64,000 nt of DNA from Devosia sp. (GTDB lineage Bacteria > Pseudomonadota > Alphaproteobacteria > Rhizobiales > Devosiaceae), in NCBI GenBank assembly GCA_016713105.1, contig JADJPS010000007.1, forward strand, positions 84,501 through 148,500, given 5' to 3'. Below the pieces are notes generated by a model. It was not told the DNA's origin and ran no database searches. It worked only from the letters and a program-made list of their open reading frames with translations. The position numbers were made by a program, and so were the translations under genes. This document shows, piece after piece, positions 7,814-16,872 of this stretch (position 1 is its first letter; each line of letters begins with the position of its first letter).

Positions 7814-8030
7814 CCCACAGACCCTCGACTGCCGGGGCCTCAAGTGCCCCCTGCCGGTGCTGAAACTCGAAAAGCGCCTCGACGAGACCGCGTCCGGGGC
7901 GCAGTTCGTTGTCCTCGCCACCGACCCGATGGCCCGGATCGACATCCCGCTCCACTGCCGGCAGCACGGCCATGCCTGCACCGTGTCCGAAGCAGACGGC
8001 GTGCTCCGCTTCGCAATCGTGCACGCCTGA
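7803..8030 (+). CDS. tusA: TusA family sulfurtransferase
   Basis: Small cytoplasmic sulfur carrier of 75 residues, starting at TTG 7803 inside the end of the CAP-domain gene. The family's CPxP motif is present (CPLP, with the persulfide-carrying Cys15), preceded by LDCRG. The rest has the two-layer alpha/beta pattern (FVVLATDPMARIDIP, GVLRFAIV). TusA-type proteins pass persulfide sulfur to tRNA thiolation, molybdenum cofactor or sulfur-oxidation systems. No partner is adjacent, so the acceptor is unknown. Confidence 0.88.
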   Translation: MTTDPQTLDCRGLKCPLPVLKLEKRLDETASGAQFVVLATDPMARIDIPLHCRQHGHACTVSEADGVLRFAIVHA

Positions 8031-9104
8031 CTACTGGTCGCCGGTTGCCACCGTCGTCGGGGCATAGCCGGGGCGCGGCCGCGGCATCGGAATGTCGACG
8101 ATCCTGCCCAGGTCGGTCGCCTCGTAGACAATGCCGGCAATCCGGTCGGTCAGGTAGCTGGGGTGGCCCTTGAGCCCCATCGGGTAGGCCGCCTCGCGCC
8201 CGGCGACATAGGTCTTGGCGTCCTTGCCGCAGATCCGGGTGCGCATGTTGACCGGCGCAACATCGAGATTGGCGATCTGCACCACGCTGCGCCCGGTACC
8301 CGACACCGCCCCCGACAGCCCGCGCAGCACCAGTTCGGCCGTCATCTCGTTGCGCTCGCGCGCCGACGAGCCGCCCAGCACCACGGCGAGCAGCTGGCGG
8401 CCACCGCGCTCGACCGTGGCGACGATGTTCAGCCCCGACGCGCACACATAGCCGGTCTTCATGCCGGTAGTGCCGGCAAAGTGCTGCAGCAGGCTGTTGT
8501 TGGATTCGAGGCTTGCCTTGCCCAGCTTGACCGCCTCGGTCGCGAACATCGGCAGATACTGCGGAAAGTCGCGCCGGATGTAGAGCGCCAGCATGGCGAG
8601 GTCGCGCGCCGAGCTGACCTGGCCGTCCTTGTGCAGCCCGTGCGGATTGACGAAACGCGTGGCGCTGAGCCCCATGGCCTCGGCCATCCGGTTCATGTCG
8701 GCGACAAACGCCTTCTCGTCCCCCGACACCGCCTCGCCGATGGCCACCGCCATATCGTTGGCCGACTTGACCACCAGGATGTAGAGGGCATCGCGCAGCG
8801 TCACCGACGAGCCGATCTCGAGCCCGGATTTCGAGGGCGCCTGGTTCCAGGCATTGCGCGACACGGTAATGGGCGTATCGAGGCTCAGCCGCCCGGCCCG
8901 GATTGCGGCGAACGCGACATAGGCGGTCATCATCTTGGTGAGCGAGGCCGGATGCCAGGGCTGGCCCGCCTCCTGCTCGAACAGCACCTCGCCGGTCTGC
9001 ATGTCGACGAGCAGCAGCGGATTGGCCCAGGCGGGTGCCAGGCCGACGAGGGCGAGGATCAGGACGAGGGCGGCGGCGAGGCGCCGGCGAAAATGCACGG
9101 TCAA
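8031..9104 (-). CDS. dacA: D-alanyl-D-alanine carboxypeptidase (PBP5/6-like)
   Basis: Periplasmic low-molecular-weight penicillin-binding protein that trims D-Ala from peptidoglycan stem peptides. From the TTG at 9104 it has 357 residues, with a signal peptide (about 1-27, ending PAWA). The S11-family motifs are all present: SLTK at 54-57 (catalytic Ser), SAN at 114-116 and KTG at 216-218. The C-terminal part is shorter than in E. coli DacA and lacks an obvious amphipathic anchor helix. A GTG at 9098 is an equally possible start. It diverges from the PfpI gene. Confidence 0.92.
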   Translation of the reverse strand: MTVHFRRRLAAALVLILALVGLAPAWANPLLLVDMQTGEVLFEQEAGQPWHPASLTKMMTAYVAFAAIRAGRLSLDTPITVSRNAWNQAPSKSGLEIGSSVTLRDALYILVVKSANDMAVAIGEAVSGDEKAFVADMNRMAEAMGLSATRFVNPHGLHKDGQVSSARDLAMLALYIRRDFPQYLPMFATEAVKLGKASLESNNSLLQHFAGTTGMKTGYVCASGLNIVATVERGGRQLLAVVLGGSSARERNEMTAELVLRGLSGAVSGTGRSVVQIANLDVAPVNMRTRICGKDAKTYVAGREAAYPMGLKGHPSYLTDRIAGIVYEATDLGRIVDIPMPRPRPGYAPTTVATGDQ

Positions 9105-9274
9105 GGCGGCTCCGGACGTGGGCTCGCTGGGCCCGAGGCTTGTAGCAATCCCGGCTGCGTCGCTCAACCGCCGGCGGGCGCAGGTCGAGGGATTTTGAAG
9201 CCGGCGGGCTGCTGACAGGATCTGACGGGCCGGCGGCCGACGGTAGGCCGGCAACGAACCGAGGAGCACCGGGC

Positions 9275-9847
9275 TTGACCCAGATCGTCACCATCCTGAC
9301 CCAGGGCTTCGCCGACTGGGAGACGGCCCTGCTCAATGCCGTGGCACGCAGCTTCTACGGCGTCGAAACGCTCCATGCCACTCCGGACGGGGAGAGCGTC
9401 ACCTCATCGGGCGGCATGCGGATCGTTGCCGACCTCGCGATTGCCGACATCGACATCGGTGCGCTCGATGCCCTGGTGGTCTGCGGCGGCGCGGCCTGGC
9501 AGGCGGACGAGCCACCCGACATCGCGCCACAACTGCGGGCCGCGCGCGCCGCCGGCAAGGTGATCGGCCTGATCTGCGACGGCACCGTCGCCGGGGCGCG
9601 GGCCGGGCTGCTCGACGAGGTGGCGCACACCTCCAACGGCGTCGGCTACCTGGCATTCACCGGCTATGCCGGCGCTGCCCGGTACAGCGACGTGCCGGAG
9701 GCGGTGGCCGACGGTCCGATCGTCACGGCAGCCGGAACCGCCCCGGTGAGCTTCATGGTCGAGGTGATGCGCGGCCTCGACCTCGCCGACGACAATCTCG
9801 CCTACTACGTCGGCCTGCACCGGGCCCAGCATGGCGCGGCAGCCTGA
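9275..9847 (+). CDS. DJ-1/PfpI family (class I glutamine amidotransferase-like) protein
   Basis: A 190-residue DJ-1/PfpI-superfamily protein. The nucleophile elbow is GLICDGTVAGA with Cys101, and the preceding acidic segment (DALVVCGGAAW) fits the fold. Members include stress chaperones, glyoxalase III and amidases, so the activity cannot be fixed. It is transcribed divergently from dacA and convergently with the GH3 gene, whose stop lies one base away. Confidence 0.87.
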   Translation: MTQIVTILTQGFADWETALLNAVARSFYGVETLHATPDGESVTSSGGMRIVADLAIADIDIGALDALVVCGGAAWQADEPPDIAPQLRAARAAGKVIGLICDGTVAGARAGLLDEVAHTSNGVGYLAFTGYAGAARYSDVPEAVADGPIVTAAGTAPVSFMVEVMRGLDLADDNLAYYVGLHRAQHGAAA

Positions 9848-12310
9848 CTAGACCGGCAGCAGCAGCCGGGTGGAGCGGTTGACCTCGGCAGTCAGCCCCG
9901 GATCGTCGGCATGCCGGGCGGCACGGAGAACGAAGCGTCCCGGCTCGACCAGCCAGTGCCGGGCGGCGACGGAATAGAGGGCGAACGCCCGATCGTCGAG
10001 CGCGATCGTCGTCCGGCGGCTCTCGCCGGGGACGAGATGCAGCTTGACGAAGCCCTTGAGCTCGCGGTCCGGCCGTGGCACCGAAGCCTCAGGATCGGAG
10101 ACGTAGACCTGCACGACGTCGCTGCCGGCGCGGCTGCCGGTATTGGTGAGCGTCACCGCGACCTCGACCCGCCCGTCGCTCTCGAACGCCGCCGCATCGA
10201 CCGCGAGGTCGGAGAGGGCGAAACTCGTGTACCCCAGCCCGAAGCCGAACGGGAACAACGGCGTCAACCCCAGCCGGTGATAGTGCCGGTAGCCGATGAA
10301 CACCCCCTCCTCGTAGCGCACCTTGCCCTCGAAGCCGGGGTAGATCTCGCGATCCTGCGCGTGCGTCGGATTGTCGGCCCAGCGCGCCGGAAAGCTCTGC
10401 GGCAGGCGACCGCCGGGTTCGGCCCGGCCGGTCAGCACGTCGGCGATGGCATGGCCGGCCTCCTGCCCCGGATACCAGGCCGCGAGCACGGCGGCGACCT
10501 CGCCGAGCCAGGGCATTTCCACCGGCCCGCCGGTCTGCAGCACCACCACGGTCCTCGGGTTCGCCGCCGCCACCGCGGCGACGAGATCGTTCTGCCGGCC
10601 GGGCAGCGTGATGTGCGGCAGGTCCGAGCCCTCGGTGTCCCATTCGCCATTGCGTCCGACAAAGACCAGCGCCGTCTCGGCGCCGCGCGCCAGTTCGGCG
10701 GCTTCGGCGATCGCCGCATCCCCCAGCGGCCGCCCGATGCCAGCGGCGAAGGCGGCGAGCCCGAGGGTGGCGAAAGGCTTGGTCGCGAATTCGATCGTCA
10801 CCTCGTGGGCGCGGCCGGCCTCGAGGCTGACAGTGCCGACCACCTCGTCGCACCCCTCCTCGAAATAGGTGCGGCCCTTCTGCCAGCTGCCGGTCCAGGC
10901 GTCGGCCACGAGGCGGCCGTCGACGAGGAGGCACGAGAAGCCGGCGCTGTAGATGCCGGCGCGGTGTTCGCCACTCGCCTCGGGCACGAAACGGCCGGTG
11001 ATGCGGGCGGAAAAATGCAGCGGATCGACCTTGCCCTCGGCGACGCGGCCGATCCAGAAGGCCTGGGTTTCCGCCATGGTCTCGGTGTGGACCACCGGCC
11101 CGGAGAGATCCTCGGAGGCGTAGAAATCGATGTTGTAGGTCCCCCTGAGCACCGGCTCGAAGCGGTCATTGCGCGCCCCGGGCGCATGGGTCAGGCGGTC
11201 TTGGCCAAGGGCGGCGACCAGACCGTCCCAGGGGGTGACGCGATGATGCGGGTTGAGCTGGGCGCTGCCCCCGCCCATGATCTGCGCGACTTTCGCATTG
11301 GGTCCGATGACCGCGATGCGGCCGCTCCCTGCAAGCGGCAGGATGCCGCCCTCGTTGCGGAGCAGCACCGCCGCCTCGGCCCCGGCCCGGCGGATCAGGG
11401 CGCGATGCTCGGGCCGGTCGTCGGCCTGCTCGACATGCGGGCCGTGGTCATCGAGCGCCCCGGTGCGCTCCATCAGGCGCAGGACGTTCACCACCCGGGT
11501 GCGGATCGTCGCCGGCAGGACTTCGCCCGCGGCCACCGCCGCAACCAGCCGGGCGCCGCGGTCGCGCGCCGGACCCGGCATCTCGAGGTCGAGACCGGCA
11601 TTGACGGTGGGAGCGGTGGAGTGCGAGCCGAACCAGTCCGACATCACCACGCCGCTGAACTGCCACTCGTTGCGCAGCACCTGCTGCAGCAGCCAGACGT
11701 GTTCGCTGGTATAGGTGCCGTTGAGCCGGTTGTACGAACTCATGATCGCCCAGGTGCCGGCCTTCCGGACCGCCCATTCGAAGGGCAGCAGGTAGAGTTC
11801 GCGCAGCGTGCGCTCATCGACCTCGGAGCTGATGGTGGTCCGCTCGATCTCGCTCTCGTTGCCGACGAAATGCTTGATCGTTGCCGCTATGCCGTTGTCC
11901 TGCAGGCCGGTGATGTAGGCGACGGCGAGGCTGGCGGTGAGCACCGGATCTTCCGAGTAGCACTCGAAATTACGCCCGTTGCTGACCGAGCGATGCAGGT
12001 TGACCGTCGGCGCGAGGCTGACATGGGCACCCTTGGACTTCACCTCCTGGGCGAGCGCCGCGCCGATTTCGCCGACCAGCACGACGTTCCAGGTGGCGCC
12101 GAGCGCGATGCCGACCGGAAAGGCCGCCGACTTCACGCCGCCGATCAGCGAGCCGCCGCCGCGCGCCCCGTTCGGGCCGTCGGTGACCCTGAGCCGCCCG
12201 ATGCCCAGCCGCTCGATCGCCGGCAGCGACCAGAAATCGGCGCCCGACAGCAGGCTCACCTGCTCCTCGAGCGTCATGGCGTCGGCTAGGCGGTCAATGC
12301 GGCTGGACAA
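9848..12310 (-). CDS. Glycoside hydrolase family 3 beta-glucosidase with PA14 insert
   Basis: Exo-acting beta-glucosidase of the bacterial BglB/fungal type. It has about 820 residues: an N-terminal TIM-barrel domain (from MTLEEQVSLLSGADFW) with the nucleophile motif VVMSDWFGSH, an alpha/beta sandwich domain, a PA14 carbohydrate-binding insert (about residues 380-520; FWIGRVAEG ... FSARITGRFVPEASGEH), and a C-terminal fibronectin III-like domain ending with DRELKGFVKL and ALYSVA. No signal peptide is seen, so it is probably cytoplasmic. The TTG at 12310 has GGGAG upstream; TTG 12328 and ATG 12277 are alternatives. It lies 100 bases downstream of the DoxX gene on the same strand. Confidence 0.9.
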   Translation of the reverse strand: MSSRIDRLADAMTLEEQVSLLSGADFWSLPAIERLGIGRLRVTDGPNGARGGGSLIGGVKSAAFPVGIALGATWNVVLVGEIGAALAQEVKSKGAHVSLAPTVNLHRSVSNGRNFECYSEDPVLTASLAVAYITGLQDNGIAATIKHFVGNESEIERTTISSEVDERTLRELYLLPFEWAVRKAGTWAIMSSYNRLNGTYTSEHVWLLQQVLRNEWQFSGVVMSDWFGSHSTAPTVNAGLDLEMPGPARDRGARLVAAVAAGEVLPATIRTRVVNVLRLMERTGALDDHGPHVEQADDRPEHRALIRRAGAEAAVLLRNEGGILPLAGSGRIAVIGPNAKVAQIMGGGSAQLNPHHRVTPWDGLVAALGQDRLTHAPGARNDRFEPVLRGTYNIDFYASEDLSGPVVHTETMAETQAFWIGRVAEGKVDPLHFSARITGRFVPEASGEHRAGIYSAGFSCLLVDGRLVADAWTGSWQKGRTYFEEGCDEVVGTVSLEAGRAHEVTIEFATKPFATLGLAAFAAGIGRPLGDAAIAEAAELARGAETALVFVGRNGEWDTEGSDLPHITLPGRQNDLVAAVAAANPRTVVVLQTGGPVEMPWLGEVAAVLAAWYPGQEAGHAIADVLTGRAEPGGRLPQSFPARWADNPTHAQDREIYPGFEGKVRYEEGVFIGYRHYHRLGLTPLFPFGFGLGYTSFALSDLAVDAAAFESDGRVEVAVTLTNTGSRAGSDVVQVYVSDPEASVPRPDRELKGFVKLHLVPGESRRTTIALDDRAFALYSVAARHWLVEPGRFVLRAARHADDPGLTAEVNRSTRLLLPV

Positions 12311-12412
12311 TCTGCGGCTCCCGAACAAACGGCCCGGTCGTGTCTACAGCGTGCCGCCGACATGACAAGGTGCCGGCCCGAGAATCGCGCCGGCCGCCCG
12401 TGGGCCGCACGC

Positions 12413-12838
12413 CTATCGGCGCGGCTGGATCGGCGCCTTGCGCCAGCGGCCCCAGGCGACCAGGCCCGAAAGGGCCAGCAGCGCGAGGTTGACCGGCAGC
12501 ACCATCAGCAGTTCGCCAAGCATGGCGTGGGTGGCGATGGCAAGCACCTGGATGACGACGAAGCCGAGTGCCGCCAGCGGCGTCAGCCAGGGCAGGATGC
12601 GCGTCGCGGCCGGCACGATCATACCCAGCGCCCCGGCGGCTTCGGCAAGCCCGATGAACCGCACCAGCAGTTCGGGGGCGCTGTTCACCCAGTTCATCTG
12701 CGCCGCGAGGGCCTCGACCGGCATGCCGAGCTTCATCACCCCGGCCGCGCCGAAGGCCAGCGCCAGCAGCACCTGTCCCCCCCACAGCACGATTGTCCAC
12801 CCCTTGCGGCCGGTGGGGGCCATTTCTGTCGTCGTCAT
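12413..12838 (-). CDS. DoxX family membrane protein
   Basis: A 141-residue integral membrane protein with four predicted transmembrane helices (about 18-38, 55-78, 82-104, 108-128) and the DoxX-like opening LALAFGAAGVMKLGMP. Related proteins are often controlled by HxlR-type regulators and linked to thiol or electrophile stress. The start is ATG 12838 with GGAGGG upstream. It is divergent from an HxlR regulator gene across 112 bases, the usual arrangement for a regulator and its target. Confidence 0.85.
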   Translation of the reverse strand: MTTTEMAPTGRKGWTIVLWGGQVLLALAFGAAGVMKLGMPVEALAAQMNWVNSAPELLVRFIGLAEAAGALGMIVPAATRILPWLTPLAALGFVVIQVLAIATHAMLGELLMVLPVNLALLALSGLVAWGRWRKAPIQPRR

Positions 12839-12950
12839 CCCTGGTTCCCTCCAGCAAGCGGTACTGATCCATGCCCTAGGCACAGACAGTAATCGCGTAT
12901 ATATTTGTGACCGAAGCACAGCCGCAAGCAGGCACAGTGCGGGAACCAAC
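12839..12950. promoter_or_regulatory. Divergent doxX/hxlR control region
   Basis: The 112-bp gap between the starts of the DoxX and HxlR genes contains an AT-rich island (12891-12911, GTAATCGCGTATATATTTGTG) unlike the surrounding GC-rich DNA. It offers TATATA/TATATT -10 elements for either direction and is flanked by CACAG and TTGTG half-sites. It is the likely binding region of the HxlR protein; the exact operator is not determined. Confidence 0.45.
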
Positions 12951-13379
12951 ATGGGCACAGACATGAAACCGATCCCCGGCCGCAGCGAGACCTGCACCGC
13001 CATGGGCGACATCCTCAATCGCATCGGCGACAAGTGGAGCGTGATGATCGTCGGCTACCTGACGCGAAAGACGATGCGCTTCAACGAGTTGCGCCACGCC
13101 ATCGGCGGCATCAGTCAGCGCATGCTGACCCTGACGCTGCGCAATCTCGAGCGCGACGGGCTGGTGACGCGCACCGTCTTCCCGGAAATCCCGCCGCGGG
13201 TCGAGTACCAGCTGACTGACCTTGGCCGCACGCTCACCGAGCCGCTCGATGCCTTGTGGAGCTGGGCCGCGCAGCACCAGCACGAGGTCGCCAGCGCGCG
13301 CGCCGCCTACGATGCGGCACAGGGCGAGGTGGCCGCGCCGCTGCCGCCGGAACGGCGCTACGCGGGCGCCGTGAGGTGA
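12951..13379 (+). CDS. HxlR family winged-helix regulator
   Basis: A 142-residue MarR/HxlR-type transcription factor. The family pattern is clear: a Cys near the N-terminus (SETCTAMGD), then IGDKWSVMIVGYLTRKTMRFNEL, the recognition helix region IGGISQRMLTLTLRNLERDG, and the wing RTVFPEIPPRVEYQLTDLG. The N-terminal Cys is often the redox or electrophile sensor in this family. It probably controls the divergent DoxX gene and itself. Its stop overlaps the GTG of the AAC(3)-like gene by 4 bases (GTGA). Confidence 0.92.
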   Translation: MGTDMKPIPGRSETCTAMGDILNRIGDKWSVMIVGYLTRKTMRFNELRHAIGGISQRMLTLTLRNLERDGLVTRTVFPEIPPRVEYQLTDLGRTLTEPLDALWSWAAQHQHEVASARAAYDAAQGEVAAPLPPERRYAGAVR

Positions 13380-14164
13380 CGGGGCACGCGACCCGCACCA
13401 GTCTCGCGTCCGAGCTCACGGCCATCGGTCTTTCGGCGGGCGACGCGGTGCTGGTGCATGCGGCGCTGCGGCGGGTCGGGCCGGTGGCCGGCGGCGCCGA
13501 CGTGATCCTCGATGCCCTGCGGGACGCGGTCGGCCCCGACGGAACCATCCTGGGCTACTGCGACTGGCAGCTCGGCGATGCCGAGCGCGACGACCCCTCG
13601 CTGAGGCCGCATCTGCCGCCGTTCGATCCGCAGCGCTCGCGGGCGACCCGCGACAACGGCTTCTTCCCCGAGCTGCTGCGCACCACGCCCGGCGCCCGGC
13701 GCAGCGGCAACCCCGGGGCCTCGTTCGCCGCCATGGGCGGACGGGCCGACTGGTTCACCGCCGACCATGGGCTCGACTACGGCTATGGCCCGCAATCGCC
13801 GCTCGGCAAGCTCGTCGCGGCGCACGGCAAGGTACTGATGCTGGGCGCCCCGCTCGACACCATGACGCTGCTGCACCATGCCGAGCATCTCGCCAATATC
13901 CCCGACAAGCGCATCAGGCGCTTCGAGGCGCCCATGCTGGTCGACGGCCGCACGGTGTGGCGACGCTTCGAGGAATTCGATACCGCCGATCCGCCGGATG
14001 GCCTCGCCGACGACTACATGGCGGAGGTCGTCGAGGCCTTTCTGGCGACCGGCCAGGGGAGCCGCGGCAGGATCGGCAGGGCCCAGAGCGTGCTGGTCGA
14101 GGCGGCGCCGCTCGTCGCCTTCGGCGTCGACTGGCTGGAACGGGCGCTGGGCCGGATCGGCTAG
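13376..14164 (+). CDS. AAC(3)-family aminoglycoside N-acetyltransferase-like protein
   Basis: A 262-residue member of the AAC(3)/antibiotic NAT family: opening DAVLVHAALRRVG, GPDGTILGYCDW, SPLGKLVAAHGKVLMLGAPLDTMTLLHHAEH. Chromosomal homologues in soil and aquatic alphaproteobacteria mostly have unproven substrates. The GTG start at 13376 overlaps the hxlR stop, so it is translationally coupled to the regulator and likely in the same regulon. It converges on the MATE transporter gene with a 4-base overlap. Resistance should not be assumed from the family name. Confidence 0.85.
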   Translation: MTGHATRTSLASELTAIGLSAGDAVLVHAALRRVGPVAGGADVILDALRDAVGPDGTILGYCDWQLGDAERDDPSLRPHLPPFDPQRSRATRDNGFFPELLRTTPGARRSGNPGASFAAMGGRADWFTADHGLDYGYGPQSPLGKLVAAHGKVLMLGAPLDTMTLLHHAEHLANIPDKRIRRFEAPMLVDGRTVWRRFEEFDTADPPDGLADDYMAEVVEAFLATGQGSRGRIGRAQSVLVEAAPLVAFGVDWLERALGRIG

Positions 14165-15513
14165 ACCAGCGCCTTGATCTCCTTTTTCCGCCAGAAGCCG
14201 AAATAGTAGACCGCCTGCAGCACCAGCAGGCTGCAGAAGCTGAGCGTATAGCCCACCCAGACGCCGGGCAGCCCCATGGTCTGGCTGAGGATCAGCGCCG
14301 CCGGGATCTCGACCGCGACAATCGCGGCAATCGACAGCAGCATCGGCAGCAGCACCACGCCGGAGGCCCGCATCACCGCCGAGAACACCGTGCCATAGCC
14401 GTAGACGACACAGCTCCACAGCACGATGTGCAGCAGGCTCTCGGTCAGTTCGATCACCTCGGGGTCGGTGATGAACAGGCGCACCAGGTGCTCGGAGAAC
14501 AGGTAGGCGACCACCACCAGCAGCCCGGTGACCACGGTGTTCATGATCAGTCCGGTGCGGGTGACCTTCTCGACGTCCTCGAAGCGCCGCGCTCCGATCG
14601 CCTGGGCGGCGAAGATCGAGGCGGCGATGGAAATCGACATGGCCGGAAACTGGATGTAGCTCAGCACCTGGTTGACGGCACCATAGGCGGCCGTGGCGTC
14701 GGACCCGAAGCGGTTGACGATGCCGACGATGACGATGCCGGAGATCGAGGCGACGACCATGCCGAGCCCCGCCGGCAGGCCGAGCTTCAGGATCAGCTTG
14801 AGCAGCGGGAAGTCCACCTTGAGGTGGTGCGCGAGGCCGGCATCGGGCGCCATCGGGCTCCGGCGCCAGTTGAGAAAGAAGAACAGAAAGACCAGCACCA
14901 CCGAAAAGCCGGCGATGAAGGCGACCGCGGCGGCCATGACGCCGATCTGCGGCAGCCCGAACCAGCCCTGGATCAGCGCCGGCGTGACCACCAGCCCGAC
15001 CCCGATCGACAGCACCAGCGCGAGCAGCGGCGTCATCGTGTCGCCGACCCCGCGCAGCATCGAGGTGATGATCAGGAACACGAAGAAGCCCGGCATGCCG
15101 ATCAGCATCACCCGGCCATAGTCGGTGGCAAGGGCGAAGACGTCCGGCGGCGCACCGAGCACCCGCATCAGGTCGGCGGCAAAGAAGGCGCCGATCGCCG
15201 CTACCACCAGCCCCATCAGGAACGAAACGGTGAGCGTGGTACCGGTCACCTGCTTGATCTTCTCGAGGTTCTTTGCCCCCCAGGCCTGCCCGATCAGGAT
15301 CGCGCCGCCCGAAGCCAGCCCGACCATGAACGAGATGAGAAAGATCATGATCGGGAAGAACATGGCGACGGCGGCCAGCGCCTCCACCCCGATCATCTGC
15401 CCGATATAGATCGAGTTGATGGTGCCCGAGAGCGCCTGCAGGATATTGCTCAGCGTCAGCGGCAGAAGGAACAGCGCGAACCGCTGCCAGAGCGGCCTGA
15501 TCGATTTGTCCAT
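14161..15513 (-). CDS. MATE family efflux transporter
   Basis: A 450-residue inner-membrane Na+- or H+-coupled drug/toxin antiporter of the MATE (NorM/DinF) family, with about twelve transmembrane helices in two six-helix halves. The N-terminal half contains LPLTLSNILQALSGTI and GLASGGAILIGQAWGAKN, both typical of the family; the second half repeats the pattern (FPAMSISIAASIFAAQAIGA). It converges with the AAC(3)-like gene. The 272 bases upstream, to the AzlC gene, hold no gene or recognisable element beyond GC-rich sequence. Confidence 0.93.
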   Translation of the reverse strand: MDKSIRPLWQRFALFLLPLTLSNILQALSGTINSIYIGQMIGVEALAAVAMFFPIMIFLISFMVGLASGGAILIGQAWGAKNLEKIKQVTGTTLTVSFLMGLVVAAIGAFFAADLMRVLGAPPDVFALATDYGRVMLIGMPGFFVFLIITSMLRGVGDTMTPLLALVLSIGVGLVVTPALIQGWFGLPQIGVMAAAVAFIAGFSVVLVFLFFFLNWRRSPMAPDAGLAHHLKVDFPLLKLILKLGLPAGLGMVVASISGIVIVGIVNRFGSDATAAYGAVNQVLSYIQFPAMSISIAASIFAAQAIGARRFEDVEKVTRTGLIMNTVVTGLLVVVAYLFSEHLVRLFITDPEVIELTESLLHIVLWSCVVYGYGTVFSAVMRASGVVLLPMLLSIAAIVAVEIPAALILSQTMGLPGVWVGYTLSFCSLLVLQAVYYFGFWRKKEIKALV

Positions 15514-15785
15514 CTGAGCTCTCCGAATCCCGAATGCGAGGCGGCGTCACGTCCAGACGGCCGGCCTCGGTCGAGCGACCGAAGAACCGGTTCGGGCCAC
15601 TTCACATCCCGGAGCGGGATGCAGGCGGGTCGGAGCACTTGCGGGGTGAACGCACGGGGCCTGATGTATCGCGACGGCGCGACCGCGGTCAATCGGACAA
15701 TGCCAATGGTCCCGATCACCGGCACTGATGCGCGGATCAACAAATGTCATCGCCACTGACCGATCGGCTGGGCTAGCCTGATGCG

Positions 15786-16505
15786 ATGCGAATCCCCTCC
15801 CTGCCCGGCCCGTTCTGGCTCGGCCTGCGCATGTTCGTGCCGATTGCCATCTCCATCGCCGCCTATGGCGTGGTGTGGGGCGTGCTCGCTGGCCAGGCCG
15901 GGATGAGCGTGCTCGAAGTGGCGCTGATGAGCGGGCTGGTCTATGCCGGCGCCAGCCAGTTCGTGGTGCTCGAGATGTGGACGCCGGGCCAGCTGCCGAT
16001 CGTCTCGATCGTGGTTGCCGCCGCCATCGTCAACCTCAGGGTGCTGCTGATGACGGCAACGCTCAGGCCGCTGGCCGGCCACCTGCCGCTGCCGCGCGCC
16101 CTCGCCGTGATGTTTCTCGTCTCCGACGAGCCCTGGGCCCTCACCATGGGCGAAGTCCGCAAGGGCCGCGGAAGCCTCGCCTTCCTCGTCGGCGCCGGCG
16201 TGCTGTGCTGGGCCAGCTGGATGGTCTCGACCCTGGTCGGAAGGGTGCTCGGCGCCTTCATCGACGATCCGACGCGCTACGGGCTCGACTTCGCCTTCAC
16301 CGCCACCTTCCTCGCCCTGCTCCTCGGCATGTGGAAGGGCCGTGGCGACCTGGTACCGTGGATCGCCGGGGGACTGATCGCCATCGTCACCGCCCGGCTG
16401 GTCGAGGGCAACTGGTACATCGTCGCCGGCGGGCTCGGCGGCAGCCTCGCCGGCGCCGTGTTCGACCACTTCGCCGGCCGCCGGGAGACCCGCGATGTCG
16501 CCTGA
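15786..16505 (+). CDS. azlC: AzlC family branched-chain amino acid exporter, large subunit
   Basis: A 239-residue membrane protein with the AzlC/YgaZ pattern: PIAISIAAYGVVWGVLAGQAG, then VYAGASQFVVLEMW and FLVSDEPWALTMGE. With the small AzlD subunit it exports valine/leucine-type amino acids. The start is ATG 15786. It overlaps azlD by 11 bases, a coupling seen in most azlCD pairs. Confidence 0.93.
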   Translation: MRIPSLPGPFWLGLRMFVPIAISIAAYGVVWGVLAGQAGMSVLEVALMSGLVYAGASQFVVLEMWTPGQLPIVSIVVAAAIVNLRVLLMTATLRPLAGHLPLPRALAVMFLVSDEPWALTMGEVRKGRGSLAFLVGAGVLCWASWMVSTLVGRVLGAFIDDPTRYGLDFAFTATFLALLLGMWKGRGDLVPWIAGGLIAIVTARLVEGNWYIVAGGLGGSLAGAVFDHFAGRRETRDVA

Positions 16506-16797
16506 GGCGCTGCTCGCCATTGTCGGCATGGCGGCAGTGACCTATGCCATCCGCGCCGGCGGCTACCTGCTGGCGACGCGCCTCCCCGAGACCGGCTTCA
16601 TCGCCAGCTGGATGAAGCACCTGCCGGGGGCCGTGCTCGCCGCGCTGGTCGCCCATGCGATCACCGCGGGCGGCACCGCCGAGGCGCTGGCGGCAGCGGC
16701 GGTGGCCATCCTCTACCTGGTGACGCGCAACCTGTTCGCCGCCATGGCGGGTGGCGTCCTCGCGGTCTATCTGGTCCGCCTCGCGCTCGGCGGCTGA
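16495..16797 (+). CDS. azlD: AzlD family branched-chain amino acid exporter, small subunit
   Basis: A 100-residue membrane protein with about four transmembrane helices and the family opening AVTYAIRAGGYLLATRL, then WMKHLPGAVLAALVAHA. It is the partner of AzlC, translated from a start inside the end of azlC. No adjacent Lrp-type regulator is present. Confidence 0.92.
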   Translation: MSPEALLAIVGMAAVTYAIRAGGYLLATRLPETGFIASWMKHLPGAVLAALVAHAITAGGTAEALAAAAVAILYLVTRNLFAAMAGGVLAVYLVRLALGG

Positions 16798-16805
16798 AGG
16801 GGGCT

Positions 16806-16831
16806 GGAACAAGCCGCCCGGACGCGCCATT
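16806..16831 (+). promoter_or_regulatory. Possible EcfG-type general stress promoter
   Basis: GGAAC (16806-16810), a 17-base spacer, then CATT (16828-16831) resembles the alphaproteobacterial EcfG promoter (GGAAC-N16/17-CGTT) with one mismatch in the -10. It lies 41 bases upstream of a gene for a general-stress-protein-like product, which fits, but the match is imperfect. Confidence 0.3.
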
Positions 16832-16872
16832 TAGGAGGAGCGCGGCTTCACGCGCCGGCGGAGGCGTTCCCC

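Noticed and set aside
9911..12289. 792-codon open frame on the plus strand opposite the GH3 gene
   Set aside because: It is the antisense of a well-conserved GH3 gene; the open frame is a by-product of high GC third positions and its translation has no family motifs.
13376..14164. AAC(3)-like gene as an acquired antibiotic-resistance determinant
   Set aside because: It is embedded in native sequence, overlaps its regulator gene and has no integron, transposon or GC shift around it.
13957..15759. 600-codon Gln/His/Asp-rich open frame opposite the MATE gene
   Set aside because: Composition typical of the antisense of a membrane-protein gene; the MATE frame is clearly the coding one.
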